DNA from: Bacteroidales bacterium | GTDB lineage: Bacteria; Bacteroidota; Bacteroidia; Bacteroidales; UBA4181 | Assembly (NCBI GenBank): GCA_028700615.1 | Contig: JAQVSH010000130.1 | Coordinates: 1 to 5,752, forward strand | Direction of reading: 5' to 3' | Length of the DNA stretch: 5,752 nucleotides | Part shown: positions 1 through 5,752 of the stretch, one piece after another | Layout: the number at the start of each line of letters is the position of its first letter | Numbering within the stretch: the first letter of the stretch is position 1 | Made by a program: the position numbers and the translations under genes | Notes under the pieces: model-generated | Database searches by the model: none | The model's input: only the letters and a program-made list of their open reading frames with translations | What the model was told of the DNA's origin: nothing

Positions 1-171
1 CGAATGGGAATGAACCCCAATGATCTCAAACTAATTACAGCCGTTTTTGTTTTTACAGCCCTGGTGCTTCCCGGACTCATGAATTCATTAAAAAAGAAAG
101 GAGTAACCCAATCACGAAAGCCATTCAGAATCTCACCAAAACCTTCAACCCGGGTACCATTCATGAGGTGA
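1..171 (+). CDS. ABC transporter permease, C-terminal fragment
   Basis: This is the last 56 codons of a gene that begins before the window, read in frame from base 1 to a TGA at 169-171. It shows one hydrophobic segment, approximately LITAVFVFTALVLPGL (codons 11-26), followed by a lysine-rich stretch, as expected for the last membrane helix and cytoplasmic end of an importer permease. The preceding residues RMGMNPNDLKL and the COG1101-type ATPase that follows suggest the COG4120 permease family, which works with a COG2984-type lipoprotein binding protein; the substrate is not known here. The family's C-terminus would be expected to end near codon 35. Instead, the frame runs about 20 residues further as a basic, non-conserved-looking tail that overlaps the ATPase by 61 bp from ATC 111. 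That tail may be non-native: the A6 run at 90-95 could hold a frameshift, natural or artefactual. The assignment rests on a short fragment plus context. Confidence 0.7.
   Translation, partial: RMGMNPNDLKLITAVFVFTALVLPGLMNSLKKKGVTQSRKPFRISPKPSTRVPFMR
90..96 (+). other. Candidate -1 frameshift slippery heptamer A-AAA-AAG
   Basis: Bases 90-96 read AAAAAAG and are phased as A|AAA|AAG in the permease frame (TTA AAA AAG). This is the phase used by known bacterial -1 slippery sites such as that of dnaX. A -1 slip here continues at GAA 96-98 and stays open through the entire ATPase frame to TGA 924-926. No clear stimulatory stem-loop is visible, and there is no purine-rich Shine-Dalgarno-like element about 10 bases upstream, so activity is speculative. 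A homopolymer indel is the alternative. Confidence 0.3.
97..103 (+). promoter_or_regulatory. Ribosome binding site of the ABC ATPase
   Basis: AAAGGAG at 97-103 is the strongest Shine-Dalgarno match in the window. It lies 7 bases before ATC 111, which is ideal spacing, and 64 bases before GTG 168, which is far too distant. It therefore argues that translation of the ATPase begins at 111 despite the non-standard codon. Confidence 0.65.
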
Positions 172-926
172 AGGCACTCAGAAACATTCAATGTACCATT
201 GAAGACGGAAGTTTTGTAATATTGCTCGGAACCAATGGCTCCGGTAAATCCACCCTGCTCAATGCCGTTGCCGGTACTTTCTTACCGGATCTGGGAAAAA
301 TTATGATGGACGATATGGACATCACCAGATTTCCGGAACATAAACGGGCTAAATTTATCGGCCGGGTTTTTCAGAATCCTTTCTCAGGGACCGCTCCGGA
401 CATGAGCATTGCGGAAAATCTCACGCTGGCAGCCAAAAGAGGCCTGCGCAGAGGATTCGGGCAGGCATTGCAAAAAAATATTATGGAAGAATTCCGGGAA
501 CGGGTCAGACCTCTGAATATGGGACTTGAGGACCGGCTTAACAACCCCATTGGAAAACTTTCCGGAGGACAAAGACAGGCCTTAACTCTGTTAATGGCCA
601 CATGGATAAAGCCTAAATTATTGCTGCTGGATGAACACACCGCCGCACTGGACCCCAAAACCGCCAATAAGGTGATAAAACTTACCGGGGACATTATCAG
701 CAAAGATCACTTGACCACCATGATGGTCACTCATTCCATGCAACAGGCTGTTAATCTGGGAGACAGAATTTTAATGCTGCACAATGGGAAAATCATGCAT
801 GATCTCCGGGGGGAAGAAAAAAAGAGATTAAAGGTACCCGATCTTCTGGCGCTGTTTGATGACATCAGAAAAAAAGAACAGGTAGATGCTTCTGCTGCAG
901 AAATGCTACAGATCAATTACATTTGA
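111..926 (+). CDS. ABC transporter ATP-binding protein (COG1101 type), non-canonical ATC start
   Basis: This is the nucleotide-binding subunit of an importer; it hydrolyses ATP at the inner face of the cytoplasmic membrane and partners the permease upstream. Read from ATC 111 it is 271 residues. It shows the N-terminal strand and A-loop region NLTKTFNPGT (7-16), Walker A GTNGSGKST (40-48), Q-loop VFQNP with Q88, signature LSGGQ (150-154), Walker B LLLLDE with catalytic Glu175, and switch His208 in VTHS. The segment after the Q-loop, SGTAPDMSIAENL, is typical of the COG1101/TrpZ-like family that pairs with COG4120 permeases. The first standard start in frame is GTG 168, but using it would remove the conserved first strand and A-loop. 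The frame is open from base 24 with no ATG, GTG or TTG before 168, so I chose ATC 111 because of the AAAGGAG 7 bases upstream. A misread ATG or a frameshift from the permease are alternatives. The function is secure; the exact start and substrate are not. Confidence 0.85.
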   Translation: MTKAIQNLTKTFNPGTIHEVKALRNIQCTIEDGSFVILLGTNGSGKSTLLNAVAGTFLPDLGKIMMDDMDITRFPEHKRAKFIGRVFQNPFSGTAPDMSIAENLTLAAKRGLRRGFGQALQKNIMEEFRERVRPLNMGLEDRLNNPIGKLSGGQRQALTLLMATWIKPKLLLLDEHTAALDPKTANKVIKLTGDIISKDHLTTMMVTHSMQQAVNLGDRILMLHNGKIMHDLRGEEKKRLKVPDLLALFDDIRKKEQVDASAAEMLQINYI

Positions 927-929
927 TCT
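910..929. terminator. Inverted repeat at the convergent gene ends, possible weak bidirectional terminator
   Basis: AGATCAA at 910-916 and TTGATCT at 923-929 are perfect 7-base inverted arms around a 6-base loop. The repeat spans the ATPase stop (924-926) and reaches the first base of the kinase stop codon (929-931 on the opposite strand). It is the only hairpin at the 2-bp junction between the convergent genes. The stem is AT-rich and no T-tract follows on either strand, so it is a poor classical intrinsic terminator and could be coincidental. Confidence 0.25.
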
Positions 930-2839
930 TACTCTTCATCTTCCGAATCAGCCATCTCAACCGGAATGGAAAGATAGAAGGTACTGCCTTGTCCGGGTTT
1001 GGAATCTACTGTAATCTCACCATCCAGCAATCTGGCGATCTTTGCTGAAATGGTCAGTCCAATCCCCAACCCTTCGTAGAGTCTTGTATCGGAGTCACCT
1101 CCCTGTCGGAACAAATCAAAAATAAAAGGTTTAATCTTATCGTCAATTCCGATCCCTGTATCTTTTACATAAAACATCAGGATACCGGGTGCAGACTTTT
1201 TACAGCCAACTTCTATGATTCCTTTCTGAGTGAATTTCAAAGCATTCTTAAATAAATTGGCTAAAATCTGACTAATCTTTGTCCGATCGGAAATAAAAAA
1301 CTCAGTTAAGAAATCGGCATCCGGATTCAGGATAAGTTGTATCTGCTCATGTTTACCCGAATCTTTCAGCATCGACTCAAAAGAAGCTTTACACTCCATA
1401 AAAAAAGACATCATACTAAAAGATTTCTTACGAAGTATTACATTGGATTGCTCTATCAGCGACAATTCAAAAATATCTTCAATAAGGGAGAGCAAATTCT
1501 TTCCACTGGTGATAATGACGGAAGAATATTTTTTAATGGCTTCGGACTCCGTACCCGAATGGATGAGTTCGCTGAAGCCGAGAATATGATTTAACGGAGT
1601 GCGTAATTCATGGTTAATTGTAGAAAGAAAGGCAGATTTAAGCCGGTCGGATTCCTGCGCTTTCTCCTTAGCGAGAATCAGTTCCTGCTGGGTCTTTTTC
1701 AAATCTGAAATATCCACAAAAGCCTCCATTAACACATTTTTTCCATCATATTCAATCCATATAATGGATTTAAGCACAGGGATCATCTCTCCCGAGGTGG
1801 TTTTAAATTCAGCTTCCCGGGTATTGATCTTATCTGTCTGGTGCATGATGGCCGGACGACTTAAAATATGCTCATCTTCCTGAATGTCCAGACAAAACTC
1901 CGTCAGCAGATAAGGCCTTTTAGCACTATAACCCAATAACCCAAGGGCAAATTCATTCATCTTAATAATTTCAAGCCTCTCGTTGATCAGTATAATGCCA
2001 TAGGGCAGATTTCTAAGAATAGACCGCTCATTTTGAAGAAGATTTTTTACTTTTTCATGGGCCAGATTCATATCATGAGTTCTTTCCTCCACTTTTTGTT
2101 CAAGAATCTCATTGGATTGTCTAAGAGCCTCCGCAGCTTCCTGCTGTTTCTTCTTCCAAAGCGACAATTGAGAAACCATCTGGTTATAGACTCCGATAAG
2201 AATGCCGATTTCATCTTTTCTGGAAGTGTCAATGATTGGCTCATCGAAGTCATTATTCTTCGAAATCACCCTCATTCTGAGAGATAATAAACGTAAAGGA
2301 TCAGAAACAATTTTTCCAAACAAAACTGCCAGAAATACTGAGATAGAAATCATAATCGCCAAAAAAACCAGTATAGACAAGACCTCCTCCCTGAACATAT
2401 CCCTTCTGAACTTCAGATCTATCTGAGCTAAAAGGCTACCGTAACTGGTATCTTTATAGGTAATCGGAACACGCATGTACATAAATTGATCCCTATATAA
2501 AACATCTCCGGTAAATTCACCTGATAAGGGAATGGCTGGCAGAGAATCCTGACTTAAGGAGACGAAAAGATGATCATTGAGATCATAAATGGCAGCATTC
2601 GTAAGATGTGGGATTGTTTCCAGTTTCTGTAGCAGGGAAAAAGCATCCTGATGATCATCAAAGGCCAGTGGAACACTCAGATAATCCGCGACAAGAGAAA
2701 GATTAATCCGGGTCTGGCCCACCATATTTTCTTCCATCTCCGAAAATCGCTTGAATGCGGAATGCAGAGAAGAAAGCAATAGCATTAAAGTGGTCAATAA
2801 ACCAATCGTCAGAATTAATTTGGAACGAAGCGTTTTCAT
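929..2839 (-). CDS. Membrane sensor histidine kinase: CHASE8-like sensor, HAMP, PAS, HisKA, HATPase_c
   Basis: This 636-residue protein is an inner-membrane kinase that should autophosphorylate on histidine and pass the phosphate to a response regulator. It has TM1 at about 7-27 and a periplasmic domain at about 28-150. That domain includes PLAFDDHQDAFSLLQKL (57-73) and the following NAAIYD, which match the CHASE8 pattern known from the diguanylate cyclase YfiN. Then come TM2 (about 153-174), HAMP (about 176-229), a coiled coil (about 230-270) and a PAS domain (about 270-380). HisKA carries the H-box INHELRTPLNHILGFSE with His410 (codon at 1610-1612). HATPase_c shows the N-box around Asn532, G1 DTGIGI (560-565), the F-box FDLFRQ (574-579) and G2 GLGIGL (590-595). 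There is no receiver or GGDEF domain, so it is a simple kinase and not a hybrid. The ATG overlaps the yfiR-like stop as ATGA, fixing the start and implying translational coupling. No cognate regulator is in the window. The kinase call is firm; CHASE8 is from motif recognition. Confidence 0.92.
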   Translation of the reverse strand: MKTLRSKLILTIGLLTTLMLLLSSLHSAFKRFSEMEENMVGQTRINLSLVADYLSVPLAFDDHQDAFSLLQKLETIPHLTNAAIYDLNDHLFVSLSQDSLPAIPLSGEFTGDVLYRDQFMYMRVPITYKDTSYGSLLAQIDLKFRRDMFREEVLSILVFLAIMISISVFLAVLFGKIVSDPLRLLSLRMRVISKNNDFDEPIIDTSRKDEIGILIGVYNQMVSQLSLWKKKQQEAAEALRQSNEILEQKVEERTHDMNLAHEKVKNLLQNERSILRNLPYGIILINERLEIIKMNEFALGLLGYSAKRPYLLTEFCLDIQEDEHILSRPAIMHQTDKINTREAEFKTTSGEMIPVLKSIIWIEYDGKNVLMEAFVDISDLKKTQQELILAKEKAQESDRLKSAFLSTINHELRTPLNHILGFSELIHSGTESEAIKKYSSVIITSGKNLLSLIEDIFELSLIEQSNVILRKKSFSMMSFFMECKASFESMLKDSGKHEQIQLILNPDADFLTEFFISDRTKISQILANLFKNALKFTQKGIIEVGCKKSAPGILMFYVKDTGIGIDDKIKPFIFDLFRQGGDSDTRLYEGLGIGLTISAKIARLLDGEITVDSKPGQGSTFYLSIPVEMADSEDEE

Positions 2840-3390
2840 TCTTCAGATGAATCTATCAAAATAGCATTAGACAATAAAAGCCTGTCAATCTCAATAGCAT
2901 AATCCGCAGCTGTTCTGGGATTAATTTCGTATCGCATTTTCCGATCCTTTATAATCATATTGATCACGACGCCTTTCGATGCAAATCCGGGAGTATCCCC
3001 TACTACTAATAATCCTTTCCCTGCAAATTCCTTGCCTATTTTGCCCAGATCACGCTCCTTATCCCTGCATACGATCAAAATTCCATAGGGCTTAATCTCG
3101 CTGATTTCTGAAACAACATGAATTATAACCGGCTTATTCTGAATCAATTGTTTCTCATATACAGAAATCAGATACTCCCTCAGAGGTTCATTTTCTCCAT
3201 ACATGGAAATATAAAAATCATCCCGTACAGAAGCCTCTTCCTCTTTAAATGTCACAAAACGGGTAAATCTTTCCAGAAAGACCGCCTTCAGATAATATTC
3301 GTCCACAAGCTCCCGTTGTGCAGAAACAGGCTTCACACAAAAAAGAATCAATACGATTCCGAGTAGATATTTATCAACCCCTGTTCTCAC
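2836..3390 (-). CDS. Secreted YfiR/DUF4154-family periplasmic protein
   Basis: This 184-residue protein has a Sec signal peptide: the basic MRTGVDK, a hydrophobic core LLGIVLILF, and a likely cleavage after VSA (residue 24). The mature part carries YfiR-family landmarks: EYYLKAVFLERFTRFV (31-46), GDTPGFA (131-137), GVVINM (140-145), RYEIN (153-157) and LLLSNA (171-176). In Pseudomonas, YfiR is a periplasmic repressor that binds the CHASE8 domain of the cyclase YfiN and is captured at the outer membrane by YfiB. Here it probably links the upstream receptor to the downstream CHASE8 kinase. The start is GTG, fixed by the 4-base GTGA overlap with the receptor stop; its own stop overlaps the kinase start as ATGA. 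The mature protein contains only one cysteine (Cys108), so it cannot form the intramolecular disulfides described for Pseudomonas YfiR. The family call is good; the partner is inferred from gene order. Confidence 0.85.
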   Translation of the reverse strand: MRTGVDKYLLGIVLILFCVKPVSAQRELVDEYYLKAVFLERFTRFVTFKEEEASVRDDFYISMYGENEPLREYLISVYEKQLIQNKPVIIHVVSEISEIKPYGILIVCRDKERDLGKIGKEFAGKGLLVVGDTPGFASKGVVINMIIKDRKMRYEINPRTAADYAIEIDRLLLSNAILIDSSEE

Positions 3391-5354
3391 AAATCACAAT
3401 TCAAACTTATCTGAAAACTTCTTTTAGGTTGAATCATTTGATCCATAGCATGCTCATATCCGGCCGGAACATAATAATTCTGATTAAACAGATTCTTGAT
3501 TTTCAGCCCGATTTGAAATTTTCCTAAAAACTTAGCCGAGTTGATCTGAAGATCCGTAACCCAAAAACTTTTTGTTTTATCCATATCAATGGTCTTACGT
3601 CCTGACTCAAAATAAGTGTTCAGGCCGAGATACACCACCTCAGGAAACCGGTATAAAAGATGAAACTTAAGCAACTGATCCGGACTGTTCACGGGTTTTT
3701 CAAGATTGCCGTCCTCATTTTCAACTCTAAAGCGAATAAAATCATAAGAAACCTTCAAATTTAAATTTGAGCCCAACAGCAGTCCGGAATAAATACTCCC
3801 GCCATGCCCCGATCCATATCCCAAATTGCCGAACTGAGTGAGACCCTCTTCATTTTCAAAAGAATCAATCATATCGGCCATGCGGTAGTAATAAAGAGAA
3901 AAACCTGTATAAAAGGACCTGGTAAATTGTTTCTTGACATCAAAATCAAAATAATACACATTTTCAGGTTTCAGTTCCGGATTTGACGCATTATAATCAA
4001 CTGATTCATAGTACAATTCATAGGTGTTGGGCGCACGAAATGCCTTATTAAAAGAAATTCTGAAATTCCAGTTTGGTTCGGGATTGTATATAAGACTAAT
4101 CCGGGGATTCAGAGAAAGAGAAGTATAGTCATAATAATCGGCCCTTATTCCCGATAAAAAATTAATCTCAGGAGACAAGGCCACCTCATATTGAAGGTAG
4201 GCTGAGGCATTAAAAAAATGATTGTTATAATAAAAATAACTCTCCTGTTCATCTCCTTCCTGATAATCTGAAGTGGGAGAATAATGCAATTCTGTTCCAA
4301 ATATTAAATTACCTGCATTCTTTAGATTCTTCAAATATTCAGCCTGAAGAGAGAATTTTTTGCCAATGGATTCATCCGAAACAATCTTTTCATAATGAGC
4401 ATAATTCCCAAAATAATGATAAAAATCAAATCCTCCATTGAGGGAAAAGCTATGACCCTTCCCGGACTTTCTATACAGCAAATCCACAAAAGCCTGTTTA
4501 TCTACTGTATTGGATTGCCGATCCAGAGAAGTATCCCAAACGCCAGTGGGAATCCCCTTGTCACGATAGGCTCCCATGGCTTTCAATTCAAAATTTCCAA
4601 ACTGATATCTTCCATAAAAGCCATAGGATTTCTCTTCATCCAGATTTTCCGCAATACCGGAGTGGTTGGAAGGAGAATCCAGTTCCCGGAAATATAAGTC
4701 TTCTCCACGGGTACTTCTGGCACTAATGCCGGTATAAAAAGAGTGATTTCCGGATTCTTTTTCTATCACCAAATTAGCCTTCACCAATCCGTGACTTCCA
4801 AAACCGGTTTGCACAACGCTTTTATCCTCAACCTCCTCCGATTTGGTAATAATATTCAAGACACTCATCATGGCACCATTGCCGTATAAAGCAGCTCCGG
4901 GGCCCTTCATTACCTCAATCCTGTCCACAAGGCTCAGATCCAATCCGAGATCATACCCAAAAGGAGCAGATCCGTATACGTTTTCATTCATAACATGACC
5001 ATCTATCATCACGAGAATCCTGTCATTATAGTCCGACGGACGACTGAACCCCCTGATCCCGACATAAGTATAATTCCGGTCATTGGTCATGTAAAAGCCA
5101 TTGACATAATTCAATGCTTCCGAAAGGGTTTCAAAACCCCTGTTTAAGATTTCATCCCTGCTGACAACCAAAACATTAGAGTGGGCCTGATTTAATGTCT
5201 GTTTGTACTTAGAGCTGGAAGTCACCTCTACTTGAAGCAGATCTTCCAGACTCATGGAAAATAAATCAACAGGAGATTGTTGGGCAGACGCGAATACAGA
5301 CCACCCCAACAAAACAGAAAGCAAGATTTTTCTTTTTATCCTGATAAAATTCAT
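3387..5354 (-). CDS. TonB-dependent-receptor-like outer-membrane protein
   Basis: This 655-residue outer-membrane beta-barrel with an N-terminal plug is the first gene of the operon. A signal peptide (basic RIKRK, hydrophobic LLSVLLGWSVF) is probably cleaved after ASA (residue 24). A short segment SMSLEDLLQVEVTSSSK (33-49) precedes the plug. The plug (about 58-171) contains IRGFSRPSDYNDR (100-112), VMIDG (115-119) and VDRIEVMKGPGAALYGNGA (143-161), the usual plug hallmarks. The rest is a barrel of alternating aromatic strands, with the late motif KNLFNQNYYVPAGYE typical of TonB receptors. There is no carboxypeptidase-like N-terminal extension, so it is not SusC-like; its size resembles BtuB/CirA-type receptors, but the ligand cannot be read from sequence. 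No textbook TonB box is evident; EVTSS at 43-47 is the nearest candidate. It ends in SFQISLNCDL, with leucine instead of the usual aromatic last residue. No Shine-Dalgarno precedes the ATG. Given its partners, it may signal instead of, or as well as, importing. Confidence 0.9.
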   Translation of the reverse strand: MNFIRIKRKILLSVLLGWSVFASAQQSPVDLFSMSLEDLLQVEVTSSSKYKQTLNQAHSNVLVVSRDEILNRGFETLSEALNYVNGFYMTNDRNYTYVGIRGFSRPSDYNDRILVMIDGHVMNENVYGSAPFGYDLGLDLSLVDRIEVMKGPGAALYGNGAMMSVLNIITKSEEVEDKSVVQTGFGSHGLVKANLVIEKESGNHSFYTGISARSTRGEDLYFRELDSPSNHSGIAENLDEEKSYGFYGRYQFGNFELKAMGAYRDKGIPTGVWDTSLDRQSNTVDKQAFVDLLYRKSGKGHSFSLNGGFDFYHYFGNYAHYEKIVSDESIGKKFSLQAEYLKNLKNAGNLIFGTELHYSPTSDYQEGDEQESYFYYNNHFFNASAYLQYEVALSPEINFLSGIRADYYDYTSLSLNPRISLIYNPEPNWNFRISFNKAFRAPNTYELYYESVDYNASNPELKPENVYYFDFDVKKQFTRSFYTGFSLYYYRMADMIDSFENEEGLTQFGNLGYGSGHGGSIYSGLLLGSNLNLKVSYDFIRFRVENEDGNLEKPVNSPDQLLKFHLLYRFPEVVYLGLNTYFESGRKTIDMDKTKSFWVTDLQINSAKFLGKFQIGLKIKNLFNQNYYVPAGYEHAMDQMIQPKRSFQISLNCDL

Positions 5355-5610
5355 TGAATTAGATTTTATTCAACATCCATGAAAAAAATCAGAACATTAA
5401 CCCATGATCGCTTAATCCATCATAAGGAAATGATCATATTAAATATAATCAAATTCTCTGTATTTATTGTGTTTAGAGAAGAGAATTATCCACCTGAGAA
5501 AAGTATACTCTGAATAAATATAAGCAAAAGGAAAGTAAATTAGGAATAATTGAAGTATCTTTATTACAGTAATTTGTCATTTCACTCATCACAACATTAA
5601 AAAAAACGAC
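5355..5610. promoter_or_regulatory. Divergent intergenic region, presumed promoters for the receptor operon and the SPFH gene
   Basis: This 256-bp AT-rich gap lies between two divergently transcribed genes and should hold both promoters. I find no convincing Bacteroidota pair (TTTG with TAnnTTTG) on either strand; TATCTTTA at 5556-5563 on the plus strand is a one-mismatch candidate for the -7 element without a good upstream partner. ATGATCAT at 5430-5437 is a perfect palindrome, and its first six bases also occur at 5404-5409, a possible but weak operator. A 44-codon open frame (5379-5513, plus) lacks a ribosome binding site and is not called as a gene. No hairpin terminator, tRNA or riboswitch is recognisable. 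Confidence 0.45.
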
Positions 5611-5752
5611 ATGAGCTATCTGTATCTTTTATTCGGCGCTTTTTTCCTTTTTCTCATAGGAATAAGAATTGTACGACCTACCCAACGAGGTCTGATTGAA
5701 AGACTTGGCAAATACCATAGATTTGCCACTCCCGGATTTCACTGGATCATTC
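5611..5752 (+). CDS. Stomatin/SPFH (band 7) domain membrane protein, N-terminal fragment
   Basis: The ATG at 5611 opens 47 complete codons that run off the window's end. The product starts with a hydrophobic anchor (MSYLYLLFGAFFLFLIGIRI, residues 1-20), then VRPTQRGLIERLGKY (21-35) and RFATPGFHW (37-45). This arrangement, an N-terminal membrane segment then an E-R-x-G-K-Y motif and PGFHW, is characteristic of stomatin, prohibitin and HflK-type proteins, which form oligomeric scaffolds in the inner membrane and often act with NfeD-type or other proteases. The leader before the ATG is A-rich (AAAAAAAACGAC) with no Shine-Dalgarno, as is common in Bacteroidota. It is divergent from the receptor operon, and no functional link between them is visible. 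Which SPFH subfamily it belongs to cannot be told from 47 residues. Confidence 0.88.
   Translation, partial: MSYLYLLFGAFFLFLIGIRIVRPTQRGLIERLGKYHRFATPGFHWII

Noticed and set aside
371..703. Minus-strand open frame of 110 codons inside the ATPase
   Set aside because: It lies entirely antisense to a well-supported ABC ATPase and its translation shows no recognisable domain; it is a shadow frame.
168..926. GTG 168 as the ATPase start (252 residues)
   Set aside because: It removes the conserved NLTKTFNPGT strand and A-loop and has no ribosome binding site at a suitable distance; AAAGGAG lies 64 bases upstream.
1599..1883. Plus-strand open frame of 94 codons inside the kinase gene
   Set aside because: It is antisense to the PAS/HisKA coding region, with serine-rich, low-information translation and no family resemblance.
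929..2839. Kinase as a diguanylate cyclase or hybrid kinase
   Set aside because: No GGDEF or receiver motif is present; the C-terminus is a complete HATPase_c domain ending shortly after the G2 box.
4395..4697. Plus-strand open frame of 100 codons inside the receptor gene
   Set aside because: It is antisense to the barrel region of a clearly coding gene and has no motif or ribosome binding site.
3387..5354. Receptor as a SusC-type glycan transporter
   Set aside because: It is much shorter than SusC proteins, has no carboxypeptidase-like N-terminal domain, and no SusD lipoprotein gene is adjacent.
5504..5509. TATACT as a sigma-70 -10 element for the SPFH gene
   Set aside because: No acceptable -35 hexamer lies 16-18 bases upstream, and such matches are expected by chance in this AT-rich stretch.

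Overview
The window looks like chromosomal DNA of a Gram-negative bacterium with moderate-to-low GC, most likely a member of the Bacteroidota. The reasons are a TonB-type outer-membrane receptor, a YfiR-family periplasmic protein, and A-rich leaders without a clear Shine-Dalgarno at most starts. Gene content alone does not exclude a spirochaete, a Balneolota member or another diderm, so this is an inference. I see no RNA genes, CRISPR arrays, insertion sequences or phage genes.

Layout. On the left (1-926, plus strand) lie the end of an ABC-transporter permease and a complete ATPase of the uncharacterised COG4120/COG1101 importer type. Their junction is abnormal. The ATPase frame has no ATG, GTG or TTG upstream of its conserved N-terminal strand; the best start is an ATC at 111 behind a strong ribosome binding site. 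The permease frame carries an A-AAA-AAG slippery heptamer whose -1 frame is exactly the ATPase frame. The ATPase stops 2 bp from the stop of the next gene, which converges from the other strand.

The middle (929-5354, minus strand) is a compact three-gene operon. In transcription order it encodes a 655-residue TonB-dependent-receptor-like outer-membrane protein, a 184-residue secreted YfiR/DUF4154 protein, and a 636-residue membrane sensor histidine kinase with a CHASE8-like periplasmic domain, HAMP, PAS, HisKA and HATPase_c. The junctions are 4-bp GTGA and ATGA overlaps, so the three are probably translationally coupled. The order matches a transenvelope relay: an outer-membrane receptor senses a ligand or envelope state, the YfiR-like protein carries the signal through the periplasm, and the CHASE8 kinase sends it inward. 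In the known YfiBNR system the outer-membrane part is an OmpA-like lipoprotein and the output is a diguanylate cyclase; here they are replaced by a TonB-type receptor and a histidine kinase. No response regulator is present in the window.

On the right, a 256-bp AT-rich divergent intergenic region (5355-5610) separates this operon from the first 47 codons of a stomatin/SPFH (band 7) membrane protein on the plus strand, which runs off the window.
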